DNA of 64,000 bases from Hippopus hippopus. Taxonomy: Eukaryota > Mollusca > Bivalvia > Cardiida > Cardiidae. The position numbers and the translations under genes were made by a program. Every line of letters begins with the position of its first letter. Positions within the stretch are counted from its first letter, which is position 1. This document shows positions 41,870-52,711 of the stretch, in pieces. A model generated the notes under the pieces. It worked only from the letters and a program-made list of their open reading frames with translations. It was not told the DNA's origin and did not search any database. The DNA is taken from assembly GCA_946811185.2 (NCBI GenBank), contig OX328097.1, positions 10,052,252 to 10,116,251 of the forward strand, given 5' to 3'.

Positions 41870-43725
41870 TACAGTCAAATCTCGGTAATTCAAAGTGGTA
41901 GGGACTGTCAGATTTTCTTCGAATTATCGAAATTTCGAATTTTTGAAAACAGCAGTTTTTGGAAATGTTCACAAGTTCCTATTCGGTAATGATTATTTGA
42001 CACACAGTTTGCTCGTAGGCTATGTACACAGACTCCTGTATTAGCATTAAAAATGATGAGCAAAGTTTCTCATCGCTCTTTATGCTTGACAACGCTTGAA
42101 AACAAAACAACATGAACTTACCTTTTAATTTTATTTACATCCTACAAGAGCGTGAAATGTAATATCAGTTAGTATCATACTGAAGGACTAATTTATTAAT
42201 AAAAAAGCAGGATAGGAATGGCTCATGTGAGTGGCCCGCAACGATCTGCATCAGAATGCAATAAGCACGCTGTTGAAGATCTTTGCAGGTAATCCACATT
42301 TTATTAGTCACGTCTGTTATGCACTCGTCACAACTCGGCCAATTCCGTAACTACTTCTGACTTGATCAACGGATCACCCGAGGATTCCCAAATGGTCTGT
42401 TATTTTTGTGGTATTTGTCGAAGACAATACCACTATGAGTTCAATATTGAATTTTGAAGACCACGTATCGTATTTTGTGCAAAGCCAAAGGAAATAAACC
42501 CAATTAAACTCAATTTTTTTCAGGCAAACGAGTTTTTCGGTAGCACTTAGATATGTAATTGGAAATGGCATGTTAAAATACACTAGGTGAGGCCATCGAT
42601 CGTGGAAATACTAATTTTTTATTGAAAATAGCTTCACTCGCTCATAGCTTTCTATTGGCGCAATGATACAAAATTTGTCTACCGATCACTTGGTCCTGGG
42701 CTTTTTCGTTCCAAAACCAATTCGTCCCATGTCTTGTTCATCCAATGATTGCGCGCTACTCCATTTGATTGGGCATGAATATTTATAGATCGAAATAATT
42801 GTTTGTAATGTTTGAAATTAAATATTATCGGCCAAAGATATTTCAAAATCATAGTTTTCAGGTACAAACTTAATTTTATTCAATATATTCACAGGGTTTC
42901 TCTCACTATCCATCATGCATCATACTGTCAAGGGACGTTACTCCTGACTCCTCCTAATGATCAAAGGGAGACCACCAATACAAAATAATCCTAACTTTGT
43001 CATGAGTACTCTCCCTTCAACCAAAAAAAGGTAATCATTTGCTTAGTAGGTTGACTTTCAAGCCAATATTTGAATAATATTTCTTTTTCTTTCAAATTAT
43101 TAATTCCACACAATGGCTTCCTTGACAAATACCACTTCAGGGTTCTCAACGCTTTGATTATTTTCTACTTTTACTTTCAACTGTCCTTGAATTCTCCGAA
43201 AATAGTCTACTTTCAGTTCCCCAAAATCTTACAGTTCTAATGTATTTCACGTTCATGATACTTTCACTTTCACAGATCGTCCATACGCTGAAAAAATCAC
43301 GTGATCAATGTTTATTTTTTTAATGATGCCCAATCAGCGTTTAATCAATTAGGGATTATCACTCAAGTGAGTTAATGATTTGACAAGGTGTTATTTACCT
43401 GTATATGCAAAAATACGATGTACCTGTGAAATCAATCAGGTGTGTAACAATTGATGTTTATTGTTGCTCAAAGGAAACTGACATTTATGCTTGACTGAGC
43501 TGGACATTTTTTAACTTAGAACTTTGAGATGGATTTTAAAGGAATTTCTTTGATCGGGACTGACAGATTTATTCGAAAAATTGAATTTTTCGAATGATTG
43601 AAATTCGAAAAATCGGTAATATTTTTACATAAAATAATAGCGAAATATATCGGGACTGACGGTAAGCTTAAAAAAATCCAGTAGTTTCGAAAAATTGGCG
43701 TTCGAATGACCGAGATTCTACTGTA
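41870..43725. mobile_element. pogo/Tigger-like non-autonomous element, 1.85 kb
   Basis: Left end TA-CAGTCAAATCTCGGTAATTC; right end, read inverted, TA-CAGTAGAATCTCGGTCATTC. The terminal repeats are imperfect (about 18 of the first 20 bases) and TA flanks both sides (41870-41871, 43724-43725). Termini beginning CAGT...CTCG with TTCGAA-rich subterminal sequence are typical of pogo/Tigger elements in the Tc1/mariner group. Subterminal TTCGAATTATCG-type motifs recur at both ends (41925, 43580-43620). No transposase frame survives; the interior is AT-rich and unrecognised. Confidence 0.7.
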
Positions 43726-43849
43726 TTAGTGGCCTTTGAATAAACTAACTTATTTATATAGTATTGAAAGAGTAAAAATGAGCAGTTGAAGCAACTAAAC
43801 ACATTTCGGTCCCCTATTGTTATCAATGGAAGGGACTATAAGGTTGCTT

Positions 43850-44315
43850 TCTGTCCATTTATTGGTTCTGTCTTTCCTATAGGTCCATACACCCATCCGT
43901 CCACCCATCTACCCATCCTTCTGTCTGTCCATCTATTCTCCTAAGTAAGTTTCATTGGATGATTTAAGAAAAAAGATGAAGGTCACCTATTGGACTGTTC
44001 ACTTGCAGATTGATGACCTAAGTAAAGGTCAAGGTCATTGATAATTTAGATTGAAGAAAATGGAATCTGCATTTATTTATTTTTTTTTATCTTAATGTGC
44101 AGACCATACACAAATCATTATGGTACAAATAAAATGAAGGTTAAGGTCACAGCTGATAAAAATAGAACAAATGAAATCTGCAGTTTTTTCAACAATGTAT
44201 GAGCTGTACTTTTGAAAATTCACATGGCGAAATATCTTCATATGGAGATTATGCACAGACCTTTGTTTCACAGTTAAGTAAAGGTCAAGGTTATTGTTAC
44301 TAATTATAGAAAAAG
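43850..44315 (+). mobile_element. Pearl-like fragment (CCATCCGTCC leader)
   Basis: CCCATCCGTCCACCCATCTA and CTGTCTGTCCATCTATTC, followed by about three worn core units of 125 bp around AAAGGTCAAGGTCATTG. No 3' hairpin was found. Confidence 0.45.
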
Positions 44316-44379
44316 TCTGATCAAACTTCTTAATAATTGGATACTTATCTGTTGCAGTGAGGAAGTTCGCTGCTTCTGA

Positions 44380-44606
44380 TTAACCCTTTACCACACGATG
44401 ATGACTTTTAAGAGCCCTGAGGAAGAAGCCTTTTGAAAACATTGTGGGAAAAGAAGCAAATGCTGGTAACCAGCATTTGCTCCTTTTCCCACAGTTTTCT
44501 CTACCCTATCAAAGAAAGATTGCATCATTTTCAGCCACCATGAAGTTGTCTGCAAATGCTTTCAATTTGGATAGGTCTAAATTTTTGCCCTGTGGTAAAG
44601 GGTTAA
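44380..44606 (-). mobile_element. TTAA-A MITE with co-varied stem
   Basis: TTAACCCTTTACCACACGAT to GTGGTAAAGGGTTAA. The stem has GCAAATG against CATTTGC where the consensus has GAAAATG/CATTTTC. Confidence 0.95.
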
Positions 44607-45287
44607 GAGATATACCTTTTATTTATTGTATGGATAAACAAGGTTTCACCATGGGGAATCTAGAATTGTGAGACAAGTTTTTAGAGTGTTCTTTTTTTAC
44701 TTTTTGAAGTAAGTGGTGTAACAATCGCATGCTAGATCTATATTTGAAATGATGTTCCCATGAAAAGAAAGTAACATGACATTATGACAAAACCATTTAC
44801 CGTAGCATACTTATTACATGATAAAAGAGAATTTAGTCATCTTTAATGGCAACTTTATCCCCATCTTTTTTCCCCCCAAAATAAATACGGTAGCTTTTTT
44901 TGCCTGTATTTTGAGTATTTAAAACTATTGTTAAAGAACTGAATATATGGCAGAGTTGAATTTGAATATAGATACTGTATTGAAAACAGTATTAGGGGAA
45001 AATTGCTCATTTTGTTAATGTAAAAATGATGTACTACTTCAACTGAGACAAAGCCAGTCATATCACAGCTTCAGCTTACTCCTTAATTCTTACGCTGCTA
45101 AGTGCAAATCAGTGACCTTTTTCAGACAGCGTGGATCAAGATCAGACTGCACAGAACCTGCAGTCTGACCTTGGATCTACCCTGACCTTTAAGGAGATAT
45201 ATTTTCTCCAAAAATACCTTTTAAACAGCAATTTTTGGATTTTTACTATCGGCTTGAAAGTTTCATTTCTTATATCTAGCAGGATAA

Positions 45288-46298
45288 AGCCGTGTTTACT
45301 GGCGAGCGGCAGTGGCGGCGGATTTTTTTTTGTTATGTACAGTTTTCCTAAGAAATGTTCACTGGCACGCGGCGGCGGCAGATCGGCGGAGCAGCGTTTT
45401 TTTTCGCCGCTTGCCGTTCGCCGCTAGAATGGTCCAAGGGGCATTTAAATCCGCTCGCCGCTAGCCGCTGCACTCAAATTCCTCATCAATGATGAAAAGA
45501 TCCAGAAAGTCGGTTGATGATCATGTTTAGCTGATCAGATGAGTATTTTCAATTTGAGCCTACTGAGTTTCTCTGAATAGCGAAAGTTCTCTTTTTTTAC
45601 CCCATAAGGGTCGTATTATGTTAAGGCCTGTCGTCCGCCCGTCTGTCTGTCCGTCCGTCCGTTAGCAATTTCTTGTGTGCACAACTCCTACAGTTTTCAT
45701 TGGAATAAGTTCAGACTTTCCACAATTAATCTCTATGATGTGCAGTTGTGCATGTGACTCTTAAAACTTGGATATCTGCAGACGTTCTAGATTTATATGC
45801 GCCACTTTGCGAAGCTCTTGTTTAAATATTACGCTAGGCCGAGTGCAGCCTATTTTTTGCACATGGTAATTCGCCTTTGACAAGTATATAAGATTATATA
45901 GCCCAATTTTTTATATTCCTTGTCCAACTAGATGGAGCACTTAGGCAAATTGCTCCCTTGACATCCTATGACACTCAAAGAATTTGTCTTCGAACTACCA
46001 AAGTTCTTCAACTAGGGTATACAAAATGCCGTGTCAATGGTGAGACTGTAACATCGGATGGACGTTCCATCGGCTATGTCTTCTCCTTTTTGGTTTCAGC
46101 AGTAGCATACCTAATCCAATAATAATGATAATTTGATCACGATCTGCGAGAGTTGGCCGTACGAGGACCATGATGGAAAATAAAACCGCTACCGCTACTG
46201 AATGTCAATAAACACACACGGAGCGGAAAGAAAACCGCTACCGATGCCGCTGCCGCTACCGATGCCGCTACGGCTACCGCTCGCCAGTAAACACGGCT
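45288..46298. mobile_element. PIF/Harbinger-like non-autonomous element, 1011 bp
   Basis: The termini are perfect 22-bp inverted repeats beginning AGCCGTGTTTACTGGCGA, extended imperfectly by GC-rich sequence (GGCGGCGG at the left; CCGCTACCGATGCCGCTG at the right). The flanking 3-bp duplication TAA (45285-45287, 46299-46301) fits the TWA preference of PIF/Harbinger transposons. No transposase is present. The interior carries a separate small element (45600-45822) and unrecognised sequence. Confidence 0.8.
45600..45822 (+). mobile_element. Small pearl-like element in the Harbinger-like insert
   Basis: CCCCATAAGGGTCGTATTAT hairpin, then GTCCGCCCGTCTGTCTGTCC microsatellite, one body unit, and the 3' end GCGCCACTTTGCGAAGCTCT then TGTT. 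It has the same TCTTGTT terminus as its larger relatives. Confidence 0.55.
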
Positions 46299-46390
46299 TA
46301 AGGGTTAATTTCTTTCGTGGGTTTCACTAGCATTAAACTGGAGTTCCACTGCATGATGCACTGAGCCATGATTTTATCAAGAGCCAGCCT

Positions 46391-46650
46391 GGCTGGGTAC
46401 CTCAGTGGTTAGCGTATCCGGCTCGTGACCTGGTGGTTCGATACCCCGTTGAGGAAAACTTACTTTCTGGCAATTTTTCGCCTCTCACCTCTGATGCGTT
46501 TGAGAAAAGTAGTCATTGACTTGGAAAGAAAGTTGTGTCAGTACTAGTGTAAGAAAGCCAGGAAACACATGCGTAGGTGCACTGACTGCTGTGATAATGA
46601 CCTAAGCTGTTAAAATAGCATGAAATACCAATACAATCAATTATCAACAA
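46391..46650 (+). mobile_element. tRNA-derived SINE with a well-kept head
   Basis: GGCTGGGTACCTCAGTGGTT, AGCGTATCCGGC (A box), TGGTGGTTCGATACCCC (B box); body GACTTGGAAAGAAAGTTGTG; tail GCATGAAATACCAATACAAT. The head differs from the 40878 copy and still resembles a tRNA, but the SINE body follows, so it is not a tRNA gene. Confidence 0.8.
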
Positions 46651-46889
46651 CCAGATCCCTTTTTCTGATGAAAACTGCTGACAGGCCAAACATGACTTAA
46701 TATGGATGATCAACATGGATTGAGCTTTAGATATGAACACATGAAATTATTCTTGGTTAATGTGCAATTGTTATTTTGCTGTCAGTTTCTCCTTCTGTTA
46801 TAATGTTTTAAGGAATAATCATCTGCAAGATGAACCTTGTCATTTGCAGGTAGAAAGATGTTAATTATTGCATGCTTAATAACTTAAGT

Positions 46890-47065
46890 CATTTTCAGTC
46901 TTAAAATAAGACCCAAATAATTGCAATTTTGAGTTTTGTCTGGTCCAGAAAGTTGCACCAAAGCTGACAGTGTAGATCAAAGATCAGACTGCACATTTTA
47001 TGGAGTCTGATCTTGACTTACAGTGGCTGCAGAGGCATTTTTTAAGTTGGGGCTATATGGGTTAA
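46890..47065 (+). mobile_element. TTAA-B2 MITE
   Basis: CATTTTCAGTCTTAAAATAA, GACCCAAATAATTGCAA, AGCTGACAGTGTAGATCAAA with its return arm, and the end GGCTATATGGGTTAA. It shares the left arm with 53195-53400. Confidence 0.6.
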
Positions 47066-47285
47066 GAAAAAAAGGGTTGTTACAGTGCATAATCCATGTT
47101 ACCTAGTTAGAGTTTACCTGTAGCGAACTGTTAATTTTCCCACAGTATTATGATGAGAGATGATAAAGTGCAGGTGCTTTTGAAAATGGCATAATGTTAG
47201 GCCTGTTAGATCATAGAAAATCCTTCGCTTTGCTCTGTTAAAATTTAGTGGGTTTTTTTTTTGTACTCTTTCTAAATAACTATTC

Positions 47286-47463
47286 ACAAAATAATAAAGT
47301 TTGAGACTTGCCCAATTGTGGCTCATGTGATGAGATTCATCTTCAAAAGGGTACAAAACATTGTGGGAAATGGAGGAAATGGTGGCTATCAGCATTTTTT
47401 CATTTTCCAAACATTCTTTCTCAGGATTATAAAGATATAATGAGTTTTTGCTAAAAGGTTAAC
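47286..47463 (+). mobile_element. TTAA-A MITE, worn
   Basis: TTTGAGACTTGCCCAATTGT, hairpin GGAAATGGTGGCTATCAGCA, right end GCTAAAAGGTTAA. Confidence 0.65.
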
Positions 47464-47482
47464 TCTTAACCTGCTAAATGAG

Positions 47483-47710
47483 TTAACCCTTTACCATACG
47501 ACCAATTTTAGACCTGTCCGAATTGAAAGCATTTGCAGAGGACAGTTTCAATGTGGATCATATGAAATGATTTTTCTTTGATAGGGTAGAAAACATTGTG
47601 GGAAAAGGAGAAAATGCTGGTTACCAGCATTTTCTCCTTTTCCCACAATGTTTTCAAAAGCCTTCTCTATCAGGGGTGTCAAAAGTCGTCATTGTGTGGT
47701 AAAGGGTTAA
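47483..47710 (+). mobile_element. TTAA-A MITE, near-consensus
   Basis: TTAACCCTTTACCATACGAC to GTGTGGTAAAGGGTTAA. The palindrome is perfect over about 58 bases. Confidence 0.95.
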
Positions 47711-47891
47711 ATGAAACGTTCAAGGCAATAGTAAAAAACCCGAATGTTGCTATTTCAGATATATTTTTCGGAGGAAAACTTCTCCATATCTGACAGTGTA
47801 GATCCAAGATCAGAGTGCATATTCTGTGCAGTCTGATCTTGATCTACACTGTTCACAAAGTCATTAAGTCACTCAGCTGCCTAGGGATTAA
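47711..47891 (-). mobile_element. TTAA-B MITE, left end cut by the A copy
   Basis: AAACCCGAATGTTGCTATTT, GGAGGAAAACTTCTCC, palindrome with GTAGATCCAAGATCAGAGTG, right end CTGCCTAGGGATTAA. Confidence 0.75.
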
Positions 47892-47899
47892 TGAAAATC

Positions 47900-47998
47900 T
47901 AGTTTTGACAGAGTTATGCCCCTTTTTAACCTAGAATTTTCACTGAAAAAAGTCACAGTACCTAAGTGTTTGTACCCACCCACACACAGTGCTCTTGT
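47900..47998 (+). mobile_element. Hairpin-tail fragment
   Basis: AGTTATGCCCCTTTTTAACC, then CACACACAGTGCTCTTGTTG: the 3' tail of the 15904/22551-type element without its start. Confidence 0.45.
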
Positions 47999-48164
47999 TG
48001 GTTCCAAGGGTTGAAGAAAGATATCCATTGCATCCTTTTTGTTTTTCCAAAGTTAGTATGTTTTTAGACTTGTTTTTTTTTTTACATTGAAGATAATTGA
48101 ACAAAAGATTATGTGCAAGAGTGAAATGAACTTGCTTGCTATAATGTTTTTTAAAAGCTCTTTA

Positions 48165-48360
48165 GCGGCTTAGTTACAAATCTGTGTCTTGACTACCCTG
48201 AAGATGAATGTGTATTAAAAAAACATTGTGGGAAAAATGCTGGTCCTTTTCCCACAGTTTTTTCCACCATTTAACAACCAATTCAAATGGTTCGAATAAT
48301 ACTGCTTTGAATTTTGACAAGGCTATAGTGTAAAATTTTGTCATTTGTTACAGAGTGAAT
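48165..48360 (-). mobile_element. TTAA-A MITE, shortened hairpin
   Basis: CTTAGTTACAAATCTGTGTC start; hairpin reduced to GTGGGAAAAATGCTGGTCCT then TTTCCCAC; end GTCATTTGTTACAGAGTG. Confidence 0.65.
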
Positions 48361-48469
48361 CTACTATATACATGTACAAGGATGTCTATCAAAGTTGTCC
48401 ATAACAAATTTTGCTTTAGTCAAGTCGCCTGTTTTTGTTGCAAATTTGTCGTTTGATAATGATATAATT

Positions 48470-48822
48470 TTTTACCATATGACAAAATCTTACAGACTCA
48501 TATTTAAAGGATTGGCAGATGACAAAATTTTTAATGTCACAAATGATAGAATATTTCTTTGAAAGGATAGAAAACATTGTTGGAAAAGAAGAAAATGCTG
48601 GTCACCAGCATTTTCTTCTTTTCGAACAATATTTTCTTAGAAAAGGTAGAAAACATTATCGGAAGAGAAGAAAATGCTGGTCACGAGCACTTTCTTCTTT
48701 TCCAACAATTATTTCTACCCTTTCAAAGACAAATTTCTTTGTTTGTGTGACATTCAGTTTGTTGTCTGCAAATGCTTTGAATTTGGACTAGTCTAAAATT
48801 TTGCCATTTGGTGAAGAGTTGA
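48470..48822. mobile_element. TTAA-A inverted dimer, two left-type ends
   Basis: It starts TTTTTTACCATATGACAAAATC and ends CATTTGGTGAAGAGTTGA; both ends are the left type. Two successive hairpins (about 48570-48630 and 48655-48712) each have GGTAGAAAACATT or its relative on both outer sides. It is the reciprocal form of the dimer at 5948-6289. Confidence 0.75.
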
Positions 48823-49049
48823 TACTTCACCACATGACAAAATTTTAGACTGGTCCTAATTGAAAGCATTTGCAGACTACAAAATCAAATATTGCCCAAA
48901 TTATGAAATTTGCCTTTCAAAGGGAAGAAAACATTGTGGGAAAGGGAGAAAAGGCTGGGTACTAGTATTTTCTCCTTTTCCCCCCATGTTTTCAAAAGGC
49001 CTCTCCCTCAGGATTGTTAAAAGTTGGGATTATGTGGTAAAGGGTTAAG
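48819..49049 (+). mobile_element. TTAA-A MITE
   Basis: TTGATACTTCACCACATGAC to TATGTGGTAAAGGGTTAA. Its left boundary is the right boundary of the dimer. Confidence 0.9.
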
Positions 49050-49430
49050 GAATGATGATTATGTCTGTCACATTCTGTATTTGTGACAGGGGTCCAACAG
49101 AGACTGTAGACCTTTAGTATTGTATTGATGGGAAAGATAGAGATCAGACTGATAAGCAGATAGCTGGGAAATTGGTCTAAATGGGTCTGAAATATTCTGA
49201 AAGCTTTGACGGTGTGGGAAAAAAGGAAGTTTTATAATTATGTTTATTGGGTGGCATTATTATAATGAGACATTTTATACTTTGGCACATTTGCCAGTTT
49301 CATTGGAGACCTATTGTATATGGTTTAAGCAGGGTCAGACAGGACATTGGAACAATATCTATAGCAAACTAGTTAGTTTGGAAAAGAAGCCTTACACATG
49401 TATGGTGCACAGAATATACAGATGTCTCAT
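49050..49430. other. Spacer, no gene recognised
   Basis: A 64-residue frame at 49240-49434 shows no recognisable family. Confidence 0.4.
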
Positions 49431-51189
49431 TTAACTCATTACTAAACAACAATATTTTAGACTCGTCTAAATTCAAAGCATATGCAGAGGACAAAATAAA
49501 ATTAATGTACTATAAATGATTGAAATTGTCCATGAGAAGGTAGAAAACATCATGGTAAAAGGAAAAAAATGCTAGTTGCCATCATTTTCTCTTTTCCCCA
49601 TGGTGTTTTCAAGTGCCTTTTTTTAGCTCAAGGTGAGCTTTTGTGATCGTGCTGTGTCCGGCGTCCGTCGTGCGTTGTCCGTCATCCGTAGTCAACTTTT
49701 ACCTTGTGTACGCTCTAGAGGCCACATTTTCAGTCAGATACTCATGAAACTTGGTCAGAATGTTTGTCTTGATGATATCTCGGATGAGTTCGAAAATGGG
49801 TCAGGTCGGGTCAAAAACTAGGTCACTAGGTCAAATCCTAGAAAAACCTTGTGTACACTCTAGAGGCCACATTTTCAGTCAGATACTCATGAAACTTGGT
49901 CAGAATGTTTGTCTTGTTAATATCTCGGACGAGTTAGAAAATGGGTCATGTCAGGCCAAAAACTAGGTCACTAGGTCAAATCTTAGAAAAACCTTGTGTA
50001 GGATCTAGAGGCCACATTTTCAGTCAGATACTCATGAAACTTGGTCAGAATGTTTGTCTTGATGATATCTGGGACGAGTTCGAAAATGGGACAAGTCAGG
50101 TCAAAAGCTAGGTCACTAGGTCAAATCTTAGAAAAACCTTGTGTACGCTCTAGAGGCCACATTTTCAGCCCAAAACACTTGAAATATGGTCAGATTGTTT
50201 GTCTTGATGATATCTCGGACGAGTTCAAAAATGGGTCATGTTGGGTCAAAAACTAGGTCAGTAGGTCAAATCTTAGAAGAACCTTGTGCACACTCTAGAG
50301 GCCACATTTTCAGTCCAATACACTTGAAAGTTGGTCAGAATGTTTGTCTTTATGATATTTCAGACGAGTTCGAAAATGGGTCATGTCTGGTCAAGTAGGT
50401 CAGTAGGTCATATCTTAGAAAAAACCTTGTATATGCTCTAGAGAACACATTTTTGGTCCAAAACTCATGAAACTTGGTCAGAATGTTTGTCTTGATGGTA
50501 TCTCGGACAAGTTTGAAAATGGGTCATATTGGGCAAAAAACTAGGTCACTAGGTCAAATCTTATAAAAAAAACCTTGTGTACGCTCTAGAGGTCACATTT
50601 TCAGTCTAAATTTCTTGAAAGTTGGTCAGAATGTTTGACTTGATGATATCTCAGACTAGTTAAAAAATGGTTCATGTTGGGTCAAAAGCTAGGTCACTAG
50701 GTCAATCTTAGAAAAACCTTGTGTATGCTTTAGGGGCCACATTTTCAATCCAAAACTCATGAAACTTGGTCAGAATGTTAGTCTTGATGACATCTCAGAC
50801 GACTTTGAAAATCTGTCATGTTGGGTCAAAAACTAGGTCAGTAGTTCATATCTTAAAAAAAAATCCTGTGTATGCTATATAGGCCACATTTTCTGTCCAA
50901 TACTTATGAAAGGTGGTCAGGATCTTTGTTTTGATAATATCTACAATGGGAAAATTGGCTATGGTTGGCTAAAAAGTAGGTCACTGAGAAATTCTAGAAA
51001 AAGCTTGTTCACATGCTAGAGGCCAAATTTTCAGTCCAATAATTATGAAAGCTTAGTAGATTGTTTGTCATGATATCTCAAAAGAGATTGAAAATGGGTC
51101 ATGTTTGGTCAAAAGACTCAGGTGAGCGACTTTAGGGCCATCACGGCCCTCTTGTCTTAGCGTTTCTCGAAACTCAGGACTGAGGTTAA
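49431..51189 (+). mobile_element. TTAA-A MITE split by a pearl-like element
   Basis: The left part runs TTAACTCATTACTAAACAAC to TTTTCAAGTGCCTTT (49619). The right remnant is TTTCTCGAAACTCAGGACTG then AGGTTAA. The insertion lies in the T-rich stretch after the hairpin. Confidence 0.7.
49620..51155 (+). mobile_element. Pearl-like element with about ten 145-bp core units
   Basis: 5' end TTTTAGCTCAAGGTGAGCTT, then GTGTCCGGCGTCCGTCGTGC, GTTGTCCGTCATCC. Core units start near 49713, 49858, 50003, 50149 and onward, each with TCTAGAGGCCACATTTTCAG, TTGGTCAGAATGTTTGTCTT and AACTAGGTCACTAGGTCAA. The 3' end is CTCAGGTGAGCGACTTTAGG then GCCATCACGGCCCTCTTGT. The most regular core array in the window; it encodes nothing. 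Confidence 0.85.
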
Positions 51190-51327
51190 ATCTTGTCAAC
51201 CAACACTATGGTTAAGAAATGGATGCTAGAGTAAACAGTATCCACTAAGTCTTCCATACAATTTTTCCAATTAGTATTTATTAGTAGTTAAACACTTCTA
51301 ACTCCAAAGTTACACAAGATCACTGCC

Positions 51328-51604
51328 AAGCCTAAGTAGCTAAGTCTGTTAGGTGTGAGGCCTTAAACCAGGGATTTGCTGGTTGGAATCCCAGCAGGGA
51401 CAATTTCTTTCAGAGGATTGATGATAGTAATTGTGGCAGGATTCATTCCTCTCTCACCACTGATCATTGTTTCAATGATGATAACATGGGAAGGCAGCTA
51501 GTCCCCTTGGAAGAAAATTATGCAAGTACTAACAAGAAAATTCAGGAAAACCTGGTCGATTGGCAGCCAAAATACAACTGAAATAATGCTGAAACAGCAT
51601 AAAC
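51328..51604 (+). mobile_element. tRNA-derived SINE
   Basis: GCCTAAGTAGCTAAGTCTGT head, B box CTGGTTGGAATCCC, body GGATTCATTCCTCTCTCACC, end TGCTGAAACAGCATAAA. The tail is cut at its TTAA by the A MITE that follows; the expected ACACC...CAATCA tail reappears in worn form after 51798. Confidence 0.8.
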
Positions 51605-51798
51605 CCTTTACCAGACTGATGACAAAATTTTAGTCTTGTCCAAATTGAAAGCATTTGCAATTTTTCTTTAATGGGTAGAAAACATTGTTGGAAAAGGAGA
51701 AAATGCTGGTTACCAGTATTTTCTCCTTTCCTGCAACTTTTTCAAAAGGCTTCTTTGCCAAGGTCGTTAAAAGTCATCATTGTGTGGTAAAGGGTTAA
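51599..51798 (+). mobile_element. TTAA-A MITE inserted in a SINE tail
   Basis: TAAACCCTTTACCAGACTGA to GTGTGGTAAAGGGTTAA. The left arm is shortened (GCATTTGCAATTTTTCTTTA). Confidence 0.85.
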
Positions 51799-51878
51799 AC
51801 ACTCGACAAATACACAAAACCATGATGGCAAAACGATCTTACTATCCCCCTCTAAAAAAATACGATGTATGGTGGTGG

Positions 51879-52208
51879 GAGTCATAATAGGTTGATTGAC
51901 TGATTTTATGGTGTTTAATGCCTTTTTCAACATTATTTCAGTTATGTTGCGGCAGCCAGTGCACCTATCCATGCTTTCCTGGAGTCTCTTTTACCAGTAC
52001 TCCGCACAATTTTCTTTCCAAGCAACTGGCTGCTTTCTCACATAACCATCGTTGAAACATTGGTCAGCAGTGGGAGAGGAATGAATCCTGTCGCAATGAC
52101 TACCATCAATCCTCGGAAAGAAATTGGCATAGCCAGGGATTGAGCCCAAGACCCCCTGTCCTGCACGCTACTGACTGCGCTAATGGAGCTCGGCAGAGTC
52201 ATACTAGG
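51879..52208 (-). mobile_element. tRNA-derived SINE, full, with target duplication
   Basis: Tail TTGATTGACTGATTTTATGG; body GGCTGCTTTCTCACATAACC; head in reverse GCGCTAATGGAGCTCGGC. Flanked by GAGTCATAATAGG (51879-51891) and GAGTCATACTAGG (52196-52208): a 13-bp duplication with one mismatch. Confidence 0.9.
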
Positions 52209-52488
52209 ATCAAAGTAGAGCCTATTATGTTATAGAAATGCCCATAACATCATAGGGATCATGGGGAGGGTTCATAAATGACCAGAGTTCTTTAGATGGG
52301 GACTTGGTGGAATTTTGAGAAAAGTAAGGTTGAAATAAGGCTTTATTAAGATCTTCACTATGAAAATGTACTGTATCAAAAACAAAGCTTGATATAAGTT
52401 TATAAAAGATAAAAGAATTCTGCAATATTTCATGGGAAACTTTGAATCGAATTTAATCAAATTTAGCTTGTTTTACAGAGCCATATCA
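52209..52488. other. Spacer, no gene seen
   Basis: AT-rich unique sequence; short frames only. Confidence 0.4.
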
Positions 52489-52711
52489 TTAACTCTTTAC
52501 CATAGGACAAATTTTTAGACTTGTCCAAATTCAAAGTACTTGCAGATTACAAATGCCAATAAAATGATAGAATTTGCTTCTGAAATGAGAGAAAACATTG
52601 TGGGAAAAGGGGAAATTGCTGGTTACCAGCATTTTCTCCTTTTCCCACAATGTTTCAAAAGGCTTCACTCTCATGGTGGTTAAAAATTGGGATCTTGTGG
52701 TAGAGCGTTAA
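52489..52711 (+). mobile_element. TTAA-A MITE
   Basis: TTAACTCTTTACCATAGGAC to TGTGGTAGAGCGTTAA. Confidence 0.95.

Larger units (their letters stand above)
45083..46308 (+). mobile_element. TTAA-B MITE split by a Harbinger-like element
   Basis: TTAATTCTTACGCTGCTAAG, palindrome GATCAAGATCAGACTGCACA...TGCAGTCTGACC, then TCTAGCAGGATAA. After the insert, TAAGGGTTAA completes the family's standard right end AGCAGGATAAGGGTTAA. Without the insert it is about 212 bp. Confidence 0.9.

Noticed and set aside
46391..46460. A tRNA gene with clear A and B boxes
   Set aside because: The sequence continues straight into the SINE body and tail shared with 40878 and 51879, and no clean acceptor stem is visible.
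49700..51000. A CRISPR-like array of regular repeats
   Set aside because: Units are ~145 bp and contiguous, with no short repeat separated by unique spacers, in a eukaryotic setting. It is the core of a pearl-like element.
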